Positions 8,969-18,325 are shown, numbered from the stretch's first letter. The stretch: 45,715 nucleotides of DNA from DAINBT01 sp036732785 (GCA_964537505.1 CAZICK010000023.1:1-45715), one strand, 5' to 3'. Notes: generated from the letters alone by a model not told the origin. A program made the numbers and translations.

Positions 8969-9040
8969 GATGGCATGCTTGCGAGGAGTCAGGGCGTGCG
9001 CTCTATTGAGTATGCTTTGGCTTGGCGGAAGCATGCCATC
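8969..9040. promoter_or_regulatory. Inverted repeat upstream of gspE
   Basis: GATGGCATGCTT (8969-8980) is repeated as its exact reverse complement at 9029-9040, enclosing 48 bases. The structure ends 47 bases before the gspE start codon and could form a structured leader RNA or two operator half-sites. No known riboswitch class is recognised. Confidence 0.5.
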
Positions 9041-9087
9041 TGAATCTAATCAGAGACCAGCGGTCCAAAGAGACAATCGATACAAAA

Positions 9088-10809
9088 ATGAGTGATGTTG
9101 TACAAAAAATGCAGGATGAAAACCTGCTGGACGCTCATTGTGCCAAACAGGTCAGAGCACATCTGGCCAATGGAAGCTCACTGGACGAGGCGATACTGAC
9201 GGGCAGTGATTTGTCAGAAGAGCAGGTTTTTCGTTTTCTGTCCAGAGAATTTCAGGTTCCGTATATTGACCTGGAGCAAACTCATCCAACCAAGAAGTTC
9301 CTGTCAAAGTTTCCGGCTCGGATACTGCTCGAACAGAAGATATTGCCGTTGGAGGAAACCAACGGCTCGGTGCTGGTGGCCACCAGCAAATTGTTCGACA
9401 GTTCCGGTTTGGACCAGCTTCGCCTGGCAATCGAAAAGGATTTGGAACTTGCATTGGCGCCGTCGTCGGAGATCGACCGTTGTATCAAGCGTTATCTTGG
9501 CGTTGGCGCCGATACGGTGCAGTCGATGGTTTCACAAGCGGGCGAAGACGCCCTTGAGATCATCAGCCAGATCAGCGAAGATGACATAGATTTGACCGGA
9601 GAAGCCGAGGGAGCTTCCATTATCCGGTTTGTAAATCAGGTACTTGGTGAAGCCATTGATCTGCGGGCCACAGATGTGCATTTCGAACCTTTTGAAAACG
9701 AGCTGCGGGTACGGTATCGAATCGACGGAGTGCTCCAGGAAGCTGCTATTCCCACTGAGATCAAACAGTTTCAGGGCGCGATCGTCTCTCGCCTGAAAAT
9801 ACTGAGCCGACTGGACATTGCGGAAAAGAGACTTCCTCAGGACGGACGTATCAAGATTAAAATTACAGATCACGAAATCGATGTGCGAGTATCTGTGATA
9901 CCCATGCTGCACGGGGAGGCTGTAGTGTTGCGTCTTTTGGATCAATCTTCGGTTCTGTTAGGGCTGGAACAACTGGGCATGTCCGAAGCGGATCGTGAAG
10001 TCTTCAGGCGTCTTCTCGGCCTGCCCCATGGGATCATCCTGGTAACCGGCCCGACCGGAAGCGGCAAGACCACCACCCTTTACGCGGCATTGTCCCAGAT
10101 CAATGACGTCGAGCGTAAAATCGTCACTATTGAAGACCCGATAGAATACCAGTTGCGTGGCATCAACCAGATACAAGTCTCCGGCAAGGCCGGCCTGACC
10201 TTCGCGCGTGGCCTGCGAAGCATTCTCCGTCACGACCCGGATGTTATTCTGATAGGCGAAATCCGCGATCCGGAAACAGCCGAAATCGCTGTGCAGGCAT
10301 CGCTGACCGGGCACCTTGTTTTTTCGACTCTACATACCAACGATGCGCCGGGCGCTCTGACCCGCCTGGTCGATATGGGGATCGAGCCCTATCTGGTCGC
10401 CTCGTCGCTGGAAGCGGTCATCGCTCAACGGCTGGTACGGCTTATCTGTACAGACTGCAAAGAAGAAATTCAGCCGAAAGACCTGCATACCCTACAAAAT
10501 GATTTCGGAGACGAACTGCCCCAAAAACTGTATCACGGTCAGGGTTGTCGAAAATGCCAGGGCACCGGTTACTACGGACGGCAGGGGATCTTCGAGCAGA
10601 TGGTCGTAACGGAAAATATCCGTTCTCTCATACTTGAGGGAGCATCCGCCGGTGAAATTCGAAAAGCGGCAATGGCCGAGGAAATGAAAAACCTGCGGGA
10701 AGACGCCTGTCGCTATCTGCGTCAGGGCAAAACGACAATTGAAGAAGTACTGCGGATCACAAGAGATAACCCGGTAAATAACAACAAAGCAAAATCACAG
10801 AGCCAATAA
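9088..10809 (+). CDS. gspE: Type II secretion ATPase GspE (PilB/GspE family)
   Basis: A cytoplasmic hexameric ATPase that powers pseudopilus assembly. The 573 residues comprise an N1/N2 domain (MshEN-like, about 1-140) and the ATPase core. Walker A is GPTGSGKT (321-328), the Asp box is IEDPIEY (about 348) and Walker B is DVILIGEIRD (385-394), followed by the His box HLVFSTLHTND. A zinc module has Cys454/Cys457 and Cys487/Cys490. The ATG at 9088 gives the usual MSDVVQKMQ-type N-terminus; an in-frame extension to 9022 would run into the inverted repeat and has no family support. It is the first gene of the T2SS cluster, 42 bases before gspF. PilB of a type IV pilus is the alternative, but the GspG-K set downstream favours T2SS. 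Confidence 0.95.
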   Translation: MSDVVQKMQDENLLDAHCAKQVRAHLANGSSLDEAILTGSDLSEEQVFRFLSREFQVPYIDLEQTHPTKKFLSKFPARILLEQKILPLEETNGSVLVATSKLFDSSGLDQLRLAIEKDLELALAPSSEIDRCIKRYLGVGADTVQSMVSQAGEDALEIISQISEDDIDLTGEAEGASIIRFVNQVLGEAIDLRATDVHFEPFENELRVRYRIDGVLQEAAIPTEIKQFQGAIVSRLKILSRLDIAEKRLPQDGRIKIKITDHEIDVRVSVIPMLHGEAVVLRLLDQSSVLLGLEQLGMSEADREVFRRLLGLPHGIILVTGPTGSGKTTTLYAALSQINDVERKIVTIEDPIEYQLRGINQIQVSGKAGLTFARGLRSILRHDPDVILIGEIRDPETAEIAVQASLTGHLVFSTLHTNDAPGALTRLVDMGIEPYLVASSLEAVIAQRLVRLICTDCKEEIQPKDLHTLQNDFGDELPQKLYHGQGCRKCQGTGYYGRQGIFEQMVVTENIRSLILEGASAGEIRKAAMAEEMKNLREDACRYLRQGKTTIEEVLRITRDNPVNNNKAKSQSQ

Positions 10810-10851
10810 CAGCAAGGTCAGCTTTTGTTTTGTTACAGGAAATAATGAGAT

Positions 10852-12069
10852 ATGCCCACCTTTAGTTACAAAGCAATCGATTCTGTCGGACAGGAGGTTT
10901 CGGACACCCTGACGGTGGCTAGTCGATCCGCTGTTCTGGACCGGCTTGTCGAGAAGAACCTGTATCCGGTTTCCGTAGATGAACATAAAGATTTGTCCGA
11001 TTCAAAAAAGTCGGCGTCGGTTCGGCCTGGCCGGGTTTCCAAAGCAAACGTGGATGCCTTCACCCGTGAACTTGCTAATCTGCTTGCCGCAGGCGTTCCG
11101 TTGAGCAGATCGCTGAACATTCTTTCTCGCGAAGCCTCCAGCGTGGCAGCAGGGAAACAATGGGCGGCAATCCACGATCATGTGGCCGAAGGAATGAGCC
11201 TTGCTGATGCCCTGGCCAAGTGGCCTAAATCGTTTCCCCCGGTCTGCATAGCTATGGTGCGGGCAGGCGAGACGGGGGGTTTTCTTGATTTGGTGCTGGG
11301 ACAAATCGCGCAATTCCGCTCCCGTGAACAGGAGCTGAAAGGAAAAGTAAAGGCCGCGGTTGTGTATCCGATCATCCTGGCTGTGCTGGCGACGATGATT
11401 CTTATATTTTTGCTGACGTATTTTATTCCTCGTTTCTCCTCGATATTTGCGGAATTCGGCGGTTCTCTTCCGTCACTGACCCGCGGGATCGTTGCCGTCA
11501 GTGAAATTATCGTAAAGTATTGGCTGGTTCTTCTGATTGTGATATCCCTGGTAATCGTAGCGTTGCGCCGGGCACTGGCCCGTGAAGAAGGTCGTTTGGC
11601 TATGGAAAGAATATTGCTTAGATGCCCGATGGTGGGGGTTGGGCTGGCTCGTTTCGCCCTGGTTCGCTTTTGTCGGATGCTTGGGACATTGGCAGGCTCC
11701 GGCGTACCGCTGATAACCGCTTTGCACGTAGCTAAAGAAGCCATTGGCAATCAGACGCTCGCCGAGGCAGTAAGCGTGTCAATCGAGAAAGTTCAGCAGG
11801 GCACACCGCTGGGTCGAAGCCTGGCAGATTGTCGTCAGCTTTTTCCAGCGTCGGTTATCGAGATGATCTCGGTAGCGGAGGAATCCGGAAGACTGGACAA
11901 GGAGTTGGTGCGTTTGGCCGGGGCCTACGAAGAAGAGTTAGACCGGCATTTGCGTATGATGGTGGCGTTGGCCGAGCCGGCGCTGCTGTTCATTATGGCA
12001 GCGATCGTCGGTACGGTTGTTATCGGTATGCTCCTGCCCATATTCAATCTGCAGGAACTTATTCGTTGA
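10852..12069 (+). CDS. gspF: Type II secretion inner-membrane platform protein GspF
   Basis: A 405-residue polytopic protein with two GspF domains, each carrying the conserved helical core. Membrane segments lie near residues 170-200 (AAVVYPIILAVLATMILIFL), 220-240 (YWLVLLIVISLVIVAL) and 375-400 (ALLFIMAAIVGTVVIGMLLP). The motif AGETGG (about 137-142) in the first domain and its counterpart AEESGRLDKEL in the second are typical. GspF couples the ATPase to pseudopilin assembly. It starts with MPTFSYKAID, the standard family N-terminus. Confidence 0.95.
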   Translation: MPTFSYKAIDSVGQEVSDTLTVASRSAVLDRLVEKNLYPVSVDEHKDLSDSKKSASVRPGRVSKANVDAFTRELANLLAAGVPLSRSLNILSREASSVAAGKQWAAIHDHVAEGMSLADALAKWPKSFPPVCIAMVRAGETGGFLDLVLGQIAQFRSREQELKGKVKAAVVYPIILAVLATMILIFLLTYFIPRFSSIFAEFGGSLPSLTRGIVAVSEIIVKYWLVLLIVISLVIVALRRALAREEGRLAMERILLRCPMVGVGLARFALVRFCRMLGTLAGSGVPLITALHVAKEAIGNQTLAEAVSVSIEKVQQGTPLGRSLADCRQLFPASVIEMISVAEESGRLDKELVRLAGAYEEELDRHLRMMVALAEPALLFIMAAIVGTVVIGMLLPIFNLQELIR

Positions 12070-12103
12070 AAAGGAAATAATTAAGTACTGGAGTAACATA
12101 ATA

Positions 12104-12565
12104 ATGCAGATCAAAATCAAGATCGTAAATTCAGGCAGAAGAAATTATCGGTTTCAGCGAGGTGCCCAAAATGGTTTTACCCTGATAGAACTTCTGTTAG
12201 TGCTGGTTATTCTCACAGCGTTGGCGGCAGTAGTGGTGCCGAAGTTTACCAGGCGGTCCGAACAGGCCCGTATCACCGCTGCTGTTACCGACATTGCCAA
12301 CATTGAGTTGGCACTGGACGCTTTCGAGATCGACACCGGACGCTATCCGACCAGCCAGGAAGGATTAAGCGCATTGGTCGCACAACCGAGCAATACCCTG
12401 GAATGGAAAGGCCCGTATATCAAGCGTGGCATTCCCAGTGACCCGTGGGGGAATCTGTACATCTACCGTCAGCCGGGTCAATATAACACGTTAGGATACG
12501 ACCTGCACTCGTACGGCCCAGACGGCCAGGAAGGCGGAGATGACGACATTGACAACTGGTCCTAA
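12104..12565 (+). CDS. gspG: Major pseudopilin GspG
   Basis: A 153-residue type IV pilin-like protein. It has a short basic leader ending in Gly before the class III cleavage site, G|FTLIELLLVLVILTALAAVVVP, with the conserved Glu at +5. The C-terminal region has the T2SG signature DPWGNLYIY and the acidic calcium-binding end GPDGQEGGDDDIDNW. The ATG at 12104 has GGAG ten bases upstream. It is the major subunit of the periplasmic pseudopilus that pushes substrates through the secretin. The leader is unusually long (about 24 residues). A prepilin peptidase is needed for processing and is not in the window. Confidence 0.95.
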   Translation: MQIKIKIVNSGRRNYRFQRGAQNGFTLIELLLVLVILTALAAVVVPKFTRRSEQARITAAVTDIANIELALDAFEIDTGRYPTSQEGLSALVAQPSNTLEWKGPYIKRGIPSDPWGNLYIYRQPGQYNTLGYDLHSYGPDGQEGGDDDIDNWS

Positions 12566-13118
12566 AATCGACATATTTCCGTCAGCTAACCGTACGACGG
12601 TGAGATTATGGGAAAAGCGTCGTGGTTCCGGCGGCGGTTTTACGCTACTGGAATTGGTGCTGGTTATGCTGATAGTCTGTACGCTGCTGGCGATTGCCGC
12701 GCCGTCTTTGCGTGGTTTTTTTGCTTCGCGCGAAACCAAAGACGCAGCGGCCCAGATCATTGCCCTGACCAACCTGGCCCAAACCCAGGCGATCTCCCAG
12801 GGCCGGGTGTACCGGTTAAACCTTGACCCCGAAGAAGGGACCTATTGGCTGACCGTTCAGGAAGAAGGAGTGTTTTGCGATCTGAACAACGAGTTCGGAC
12901 GTCTCTTTTCACTGCCGAACGAAACCGTCGCAAAATTAGATATGGGAGCAGCACCACAAAGCGTTATTCCTAGTTACATCGAGTTTTATCCGGAAGGACG
13001 CTGCCAAACAGGAACCATCAGGCTTGTCGATCGACGTGGAGATGTTCTTGATATTGTCTGTTTGTGCCCGACCGAACGTTTTCATGTGGTTGTGCCCCTG
13101 GAAAACCGAGAGTTATGA
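12540..13118 (+). CDS. gspH: Minor pseudopilin GspH
   Basis: A 192-residue protein with the pilin motif GG|FTLLELVLVMLIVCTLLAIAAPSLRGFF, Glu at +5. A T2SH-like C-terminal domain (about 60-190) contains the typical AAQIIALTNLAQTQAISQGRVYRL segment, then mostly beta structure. The chosen start overlaps gspG by 26 bases and has GGCGGAG immediately upstream. A GTG at 12600 in the same frame would shorten the leader by 20 residues and cannot be excluded. It is a minor subunit at or near the pseudopilus tip. Confidence 0.88.
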   Translation: MTTLTTGPKIDIFPSANRTTVRLWEKRRGSGGGFTLLELVLVMLIVCTLLAIAAPSLRGFFASRETKDAAAQIIALTNLAQTQAISQGRVYRLNLDPEEGTYWLTVQEEGVFCDLNNEFGRLFSLPNETVAKLDMGAAPQSVIPSYIEFYPEGRCQTGTIRLVDRRGDVLDIVCLCPTERFHVVVPLENREL

Positions 13119-13531
13119 AAACAAGGCAAAAAATATTACCAAAAACATACAGCCGGCGGCGGCGTGGATTTACTCTTTTGGAAATCCTCGCTACATTTGT
13201 TCTGATAGCAATTATTATCCCGGTTGCGATGGGTGGGCTTTCCCTGGCGATGAAAATGGCCGGGCAGTCAAGAGATCAGGTTCAAGCATGCTGCCTGGCT
13301 GAGACCAAGCTAACGGAACTGCTGGTCACCGAAGATTATCTCAACGGCAATCAGTCGGGAAATTTTGGCCCCGATTGGCCGGAATATCAATGGCACACCG
13401 AAATAAGAGACTGGACAGAGGCAACCCTGAAACAACTGGATTTATACGTGCAATGGGACCGCCGCCAGATGACCCATACCATCGGGCTAACGACGTTGGT
13501 ATATGTCCAGGAGCCAACCGAAATACCGTGA
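13115..13531 (+). CDS. gspI: Minor pseudopilin GspI
   Basis: A 138-residue pseudopilin: the basic leader MKTRQKILPKTYSRRRRG is followed by FTLLEILATFVLIAIIIPVA, with Glu at +5. Downstream AGQSRDQVQACCLAETKLTELL matches the GspI helix that carries the conserved A-E-x-K-L pattern. The ATG overlaps the gspH stop codon by four bases (ATGA), indicating translational coupling. GspI initiates the tip complex with GspJ and GspK. Confidence 0.9.
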   Translation: MKTRQKILPKTYSRRRRGFTLLEILATFVLIAIIIPVAMGGLSLAMKMAGQSRDQVQACCLAETKLTELLVTEDYLNGNQSGNFGPDWPEYQWHTEIRDWTEATLKQLDLYVQWDRRQMTHTIGLTTLVYVQEPTEIP

Positions 13532-14211
13532 GCAAAAAGACCAGACAAAAAGCGTTTTCACTAATCGAGTTGCTTGCCGCTATGGCCCTGATGGCTGTTC
13601 TGGCGACGGCACTCTATGGGAGCCTGCGTATCGGCTTCAAGGCCAGACGCTCAGCGGAAGCGGCGGTGGAACCAGTTCGTCGCGCCCAGATCGCGCTGTG
13701 CCTTGCCCGTCAGGACATCGAAGCGGCTCTTCCACCTAAAGGCATTCTGGCCAGAGAGTTTTACGGGACAGACCAGGTGGATAATCGCGGCTATGACAGT
13801 GACAGTCTGCTGTTCTGTACCAGTAATTATAAGCCTTATCCCGGCGAAACCGGTTGCGATATTATCCAGGTTGAGCTGGCATTGGTTCCTTCTGTTGTTG
13901 GTATCAACGAAAACGTACTCGTTCGCCGAATCACCACGAACCTGCTGGCGTCCAGTTCGCCTGAGCCAATCGAGGAAATCCTCTGTCGCGGCGTAAAATC
14001 GTTTAATCTCGGATATTTTGACGGATACGAATGGCAGGACAGTTGGGATTCCGTCTTGCAGGGGAATGCCCTGCCACAGGCGGTAGAGATCACCCTTACT
14101 ATCGAAACAGCCGACACCGACACCAACACAATTTCACAGCAGCAAGATTACCATCTCACCCGTACCTTTGTTATTCCATGCAGTTCACCCGCCAACGAAC
14201 AGCGAGAATAG
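13528..14211 (+). CDS. gspJ: Minor pseudopilin GspJ
   Basis: A 227-residue pseudopilin starting at GTG, which overlaps the gspI stop by four bases (GTGA). The leader MSKKTRQKA precedes FSLIELLAAMALMAVLATALYGSL, with Glu at +5; the residue before the cleavage site is Ala instead of the usual Gly, a small departure. The C-terminal part has the GspJ-type sequence ILCRGVKSFNLGYFDGYEWQDSW and a basic beta region. Order and coupling within the operon support the call. Confidence 0.88.
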   Translation: MSKKTRQKAFSLIELLAAMALMAVLATALYGSLRIGFKARRSAEAAVEPVRRAQIALCLARQDIEAALPPKGILAREFYGTDQVDNRGYDSDSLLFCTSNYKPYPGETGCDIIQVELALVPSVVGINENVLVRRITTNLLASSSPEPIEEILCRGVKSFNLGYFDGYEWQDSWDSVLQGNALPQAVEITLTIETADTDTNTISQQQDYHLTRTFVIPCSSPANEQRE

Positions 14212-14219
14212 TGTTTCCA

Positions 14220-15662
14220 ATGAAGACAAAAACATCAGAAACTCAAACAATCAACCCTCGCAGCGATAAAGGCATACATACATCCTTATATCGTAACGCT
14301 CGAAAACCAGAATCACATAGCGGAACCGTTTTGATTGTGGCGATGTGGATCGTGTTGGTCCTGGCCGGTCTGGTTCTGGTTTTTTCCCGGTCTATGCGAG
14401 TGGAAGCCATCGCTTCGGCCAACCATCTGTCCTCTCTGCAGGCTGAGTCCATCGCCAGAGGCGGCCTGCAGTTTGTTCTTTCTCAACTGAGCAGCGGCGA
14501 AACACAGCCCATGCTGCCGGGAGGCAATAACCCGTTTGAAGGCATCGAGCTTGGCGGCGGTTACTTCTGGATTCTGCATCCGAATCTCACCGACGACCGC
14601 AATCATTCCTTTGGAATCAGCGACGAGTCTTCCAAAATAAATTTGAATTCCGCCACCCAGGAGATGCTTCTAAAGCTTCCCGGAATGACCGCCGAGCTGG
14701 CCGCGTCCATTATAGACTGGCGGGATGAAGACAGCAATGTTACCGCCGGTGGTGCGGAAAGCGAATACTATCTGCTTCTGCCTGAACCGTATTATTGCAA
14801 AAACTCGCCGTTCGAGACGACAGAGGAGGTTTTGCTTGTAAAGGGAGCCTCGCCGGAGATACTCTATGGCGAAGACACAAACCGTAATGGCGTGCTCGAG
14901 GCCAACGAAAACGACGCGGAACAAAACGCACCGGCCGATAACAAGAACGGCCGGCTCGACCGGGGACTCTATGATTACGTAACGGTTTACAGCAAGACTG
15001 CCAATAAAACCGGGGACGGCGAAGACCGTATCAACATCAACAATATGCAACAACAATCGAAACTGGCAAAACTTCTGCAGGAGAACCTGACAGACAGCAG
15101 TAAGTATTTCCAGATGATGAGTACCGTGCGTAGCGCAATGCTGTTCGACAATATTTTCGATTTCTACTTCAGTGCGGGCCTGACAACAGACGAATTCAAA
15201 CAAATGGCCGACAAGCTGACCACAGTCAATAGCGAAGAGATAGTCGGACTGGTCAACGTCAACACAGCCCCTTTTGAAGTGCTTGCCTGTTTGCCCGGTC
15301 TGGAAGAAAGCGATGCCGAGGCGATTGTATCCTACCGTTCCACTGCCGAGGCGGAAGAGTTGGAATCCATCGCATGGATCGCCGATGCCCTTCCGAAGGA
15401 AAAAGCCATTGCCGTCGGCAGTCATATTACAGTCCGATCGTCTCAACATTGCGCTGATATTGTCAGTATCAGCGGTGACGGAAGATCTTATCAGCGATAC
15501 AAAGCTGTAGTAGCTACGCAAAACAACACATCACTCGTTTTGTACTGGAAATCGCTGACCCATTTGGGTTGGCCGCTCGATCCTGAGATTGTCGCATCGC
15601 TGCGCGGCGGCAACTCCCTGGGACAAGCAGGATTAACAACAAACATGGGAAGTAGTTTATAA
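14220..15662 (+). CDS. gspK: Minor pseudopilin GspK (tip protein)
   Basis: A 480-residue protein, the large minor pseudopilin. The N-terminal hydrophobic segment SGTVLIVAMWIVLVLAGLVLVFSRS lacks the Glu at +5, as is characteristic of GspK. A helical domain contains two helix-hairpin-helix-like segments (INLNSATQEMLLKLPGMTAELAASIIDWRDED and VNVNTAPFEVLACLPGLEESDAEAIVSYR). An acidic insertion (EDTNRNGVLEANENDAEQNAPADN) may bind calcium. A GTG at 14211 would start three residues earlier. It caps the pseudopilus in complex with GspI and GspJ. Confidence 0.9.
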   Translation: MKTKTSETQTINPRSDKGIHTSLYRNARKPESHSGTVLIVAMWIVLVLAGLVLVFSRSMRVEAIASANHLSSLQAESIARGGLQFVLSQLSSGETQPMLPGGNNPFEGIELGGGYFWILHPNLTDDRNHSFGISDESSKINLNSATQEMLLKLPGMTAELAASIIDWRDEDSNVTAGGAESEYYLLLPEPYYCKNSPFETTEEVLLVKGASPEILYGEDTNRNGVLEANENDAEQNAPADNKNGRLDRGLYDYVTVYSKTANKTGDGEDRININNMQQQSKLAKLLQENLTDSSKYFQMMSTVRSAMLFDNIFDFYFSAGLTTDEFKQMADKLTTVNSEEIVGLVNVNTAPFEVLACLPGLEESDAEAIVSYRSTAEAEELESIAWIADALPKEKAIAVGSHITVRSSQHCADIVSISGDGRSYQRYKAVVATQNNTSLVLYWKSLTHLGWPLDPEIVASLRGGNSLGQAGLTTNMGSSL

Positions 15663-15664
15663 TA

Positions 15665-17101
15665 ATGATGTCAAGGGCTCGAAAAATTCTGGGACTGGCT
15701 ATTGAGGAAGATCGTATCCTCATCGTTGAGAGCCGCATAAGCACACAACGAAACGAGATCAAACGTGCCGGTGAATTCATATTGCCACAGGATGTCTCTT
15801 ATAATGAGCCGAACCGTCTGGGCCTTTTGCTGAATCAGTTTTTGCGAAAAAGTCATTTCACGGCCAAAAACGCCCTCATTGGCCTTCCTGCCAAATGGCT
15901 GATCGTTCACAAAAAACACCTGCCCCCAACCGATACGGAATCATTGTCCAACATTCTAAAGCTGCAGGCGGAACGGGAATTTTCCATGGACCTCAACAAG
16001 TTGGTGTTTGACTACACTGACATGAACAACTCCACAGAAAATCACAGCCTGCTTCTTATAGCGACCATGCAACAGAAAATGAACATGGTTGTCGCCACCG
16101 CTCGGACGGCCGGGCTTAATGTTTTGTCCGTTACTTCGTCGTCTCTGACGCTGAGCCGGGTTTTTAGGCCGGCGGCACATTCCCCGGGGCATTACACACT
16201 GTATATTCGACCGAATTACGCTGAATTTGTAGCCGAAAACAGTAATGGTTTTCATCTGATGAAACATCTGTCTCTGGCCGCTTCCATCGGGAATGACCCC
16301 GATATAGCCATGGAATCACTCAAACTGCAACTTCAGCGATCACTGCCAGCCATACCCTATGACGAAAATCCCACCGACCCGCAACAATTAGTCTTCTGGG
16401 ACGAGGTCGGTCTCGATGACGAGGCGATCGGACAACTGGAACAATGTTTTCCCCGATCCGTTGAAGTGCATAACGGGCGTGAAGAATTTGCACTTGATAA
16501 AACAATTTCCACGCAGCAGCCGACAGACGGTTATTTCAGCGCCGCAGCAGGCCTGGCCCTGTCGCCGGGCCAAGCCAGACAGCTACCCATTGATTTCCTG
16601 AATTCCCGCATCAGCCCGAAAAAGAAAAGTCCGCGGCGAAAACAACTGTTGTGGGCAATGATCGTCGGCGCAGCAGTATCGTTGTGCGGCCTGTCTTTGT
16701 TCTGGGACTGGCAAAACGACAAACAGCAAGTTGCCGTCCTGACCGGGCAACTGGAACAGATGAAGGAAGATATCGCCGCGGCTCAGAATATGGTTGAAAA
16801 GGTTTCTTTTGCGCGTACCTGGTATTCCGGCAGATACCAGACTCTCGATTGTCTGCGCGAACTGACACTGGCGTTTCCCCAGGAAGGCAATATTTGGGCG
16901 ACAAATCTGGTTTTGCGCGAAGACATGAGAGGAATTATCTCCGGTCAGTCTATCAACGAAACCGACGTTCTTGGGGTCCTGGACAAACTCAAGGCAAATG
17001 ACTGCTTTTCCAACGTCAAGATGCTCTATATGCGAGGCACCGGAAGAGATTCACAAGACATCGCTTTTGCTATCGATTTTTCTTTTAACAACAGGAATTA
17101 G
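15665..17101 (+). CDS. gspL: GspL-like assembly platform protein (PilM-like domain fused to a PilN-like domain)
   Basis: A 478-residue protein. Residues 1 to about 320 resemble the actin-like cytoplasmic PilM/GspL domain (KILGLAIEEDRILIVESR at the N-terminus, ALIGLPAKWLIVHKKHLPP in the middle). One transmembrane helix lies near 330-350 (LLWAMIVGAAVSLCGLSLFW). A coiled-coil stretch and a small periplasmic ferredoxin-like PilN/GspL domain follow. GspL anchors the ATPase GspE to the platform. The PilM and PilN parts, separate in type IV pili, are one polypeptide here, as in GspL. It starts two bases after gspK. Identity rests on layout and position more than on strong motifs. Confidence 0.75.
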   Translation: MMSRARKILGLAIEEDRILIVESRISTQRNEIKRAGEFILPQDVSYNEPNRLGLLLNQFLRKSHFTAKNALIGLPAKWLIVHKKHLPPTDTESLSNILKLQAEREFSMDLNKLVFDYTDMNNSTENHSLLLIATMQQKMNMVVATARTAGLNVLSVTSSSLTLSRVFRPAAHSPGHYTLYIRPNYAEFVAENSNGFHLMKHLSLAASIGNDPDIAMESLKLQLQRSLPAIPYDENPTDPQQLVFWDEVGLDDEAIGQLEQCFPRSVEVHNGREEFALDKTISTQQPTDGYFSAAAGLALSPGQARQLPIDFLNSRISPKKKSPRRKQLLWAMIVGAAVSLCGLSLFWDWQNDKQQVAVLTGQLEQMKEDIAAAQNMVEKVSFARTWYSGRYQTLDCLRELTLAFPQEGNIWATNLVLREDMRGIISGQSINETDVLGVLDKLKANDCFSNVKMLYMRGTGRDSQDIAFAIDFSFNNRN

Positions 17102-17105
17102 ATCT

Positions 17106-17687
17106 GTGGTACTTTCAAGACGCGAACGAGGCATTGTTTTTGTTACGATTGCGGTCCTCGCAACACTCGTAATTGACCGATACGCTGTAAACCCGTTTTT
17201 GGATGCTCGCTCACAGGTACACTCCGACCGTCAACGGTTAGACGGCGAAATGGCCCAGACCGGCAGTCTTTTCGACAGACGAAAACTGATGCAACGAAAA
17301 TGGCAGGATATGGTTGACGGCGGCCTGCAAAATGACGCGTCGAAAACGGAAAGCAAAGTCCTCCATGCCCTGCGTGACTGGTCCGAAAAGCACGGAGTAA
17401 CCCTGGCCTCAGTTAAGCCGGACCACATCAACGGCGAGGGTAAACTGCACGAAATTACCTTTCTGGTCACCGGCACCGGCTCGATGAGTGCACTGGGAGA
17501 GTTTCTCTGGCAGGTGGAGGCTACATCACTGCCGCTTCGGATTAAAGATCTGCAGATCGGCTCACGACGCGAGAGCGGCGACGATATGTCAGTTCAACTG
17601 CGTATTTCGGCAATTTATTTCACCACCCAGACTGACACGCCGACAAGCGAAAACCTTCCATCCTCCCCAGGAGAAAATATACAATGA
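17106..17687 (+). CDS. gspM: GspM/PilO-like assembly platform protein
   Basis: A 193-residue protein with a single N-terminal membrane anchor (RGIVFVTIAVLATLVIDRYAV, about 8-28), a coiled coil (about 35-70) and a PilO/GspM-type ferredoxin-like periplasmic domain (SEKHGVTLASVKPD through SVQLRISAIYF). The GTG start at 17106 is chosen because the preceding frame overlaps the gspL coding region. It likely pairs with the PilN-like end of the neighbouring GspL-like protein. The stop overlaps the next start by four bases. Length and context fit PilO or GspM equally. Confidence 0.72.
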   Translation: MVLSRRERGIVFVTIAVLATLVIDRYAVNPFLDARSQVHSDRQRLDGEMAQTGSLFDRRKLMQRKWQDMVDGGLQNDASKTESKVLHALRDWSEKHGVTLASVKPDHINGEGKLHEITFLVTGTGSMSALGEFLWQVEATSLPLRIKDLQIGSRRESGDDMSVQLRISAIYFTTQTDTPTSENLPSSPGENIQ

Positions 17688-18325
17688 AAAAATATCTTCT
17701 CATTTTATGTATGGCTGTGCTGTTGTCAGGACCGGGTTTCGCGCTGGCCCGGGGCGCAACACCACGTGGGGAAAATGGGTTTTACCAAAAGTATGGCATA
17801 CTCGTAGAACGAAACATCTTCTCCCGCAATCGCAGCCGAAAAGCAGATAAACGTGACGAAAACCCGAAAAACATTGTGCAACGATCCACCCATGAAGAGT
17901 TTATCCTGCGAGGAATCAGCCGATGGTCAAAAGAATATGTCGCATTCCTGGAAAACACCCGCGACGGCCAAACAAAAATGTACCGAATCGGCGATAGCGT
18001 TGCCGAAGGTAAAATAAAAAACATTACCCTCGATTACGTCGAATTTGAAATAAAAAAGAACGTAAAAAAAGTTGAAATTGGTAAAAATATGCAGGGTGAA
18101 ATTTATACTCCCTCTGTCACTTTCGATGACCTTATCAACCAGACCGAAACATTATCCGATCAGGTGGAAACATCATCCGATCGGGCGAAAACATCATCCG
18201 ATCGGGCGAAAACATCATCCGAACCTGCCACTACAACAAATTCAGATGCCGGTGCGGAAAGCTCAGAGGAACAGAATGATATTTTGAAAAAGCTGCTCGA
18301 AAGGAGAAAAGGAGAACTCCAGTAA
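17684..18325 (+). CDS. GspC/PilP-like periplasmic linker protein
   Basis: A 213-residue protein with an N-terminal hydrophobic export or anchor segment (YLLILCMAVLLSGPGFALA) and a homology-region-like beta domain: GILVERNIFSRNR, then FILRGISRWSKEYVAFLEN, then MYRIGDSVAEGKIKNITLDYVEFE. This matches the GspC HR/PilP pattern that contacts the secretin. A low-complexity Ser/Thr/Asp tail follows, containing three 21-base repeats, and the end is a charged helix. No PDZ or coiled-coil GspC C-terminal domain is present. The ATG overlaps the gspM stop by four bases. It would connect the inner-membrane platform to GspD. Confidence 0.72.
   Translation: MKKYLLILCMAVLLSGPGFALARGATPRGENGFYQKYGILVERNIFSRNRSRKADKRDENPKNIVQRSTHEEFILRGISRWSKEYVAFLENTRDGQTKMYRIGDSVAEGKIKNITLDYVEFEIKKNVKKVEIGKNMQGEIYTPSVTFDDLINQTETLSDQVETSSDRAKTSSDRAKTSSEPATTTNSDAGAESSEEQNDILKKLLERRKGELQ
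18155..18217 (+). repeat. Three 21-bp tandem repeats in the GspC/PilP-like gene
   Basis: Units at 18155-18175, 18176-18196 and 18197-18217 encode SDQVETS, SDRAKTS and SDRAKTS. The second and third units are identical in sequence, pointing to recent slippage in a linker. Confidence 0.85.

Noticed and set aside
14670..15521. 283-codon open frame on the minus strand
   Set aside because: Lies entirely antisense to gspK, has no family pattern, and gspK is clearly coding.
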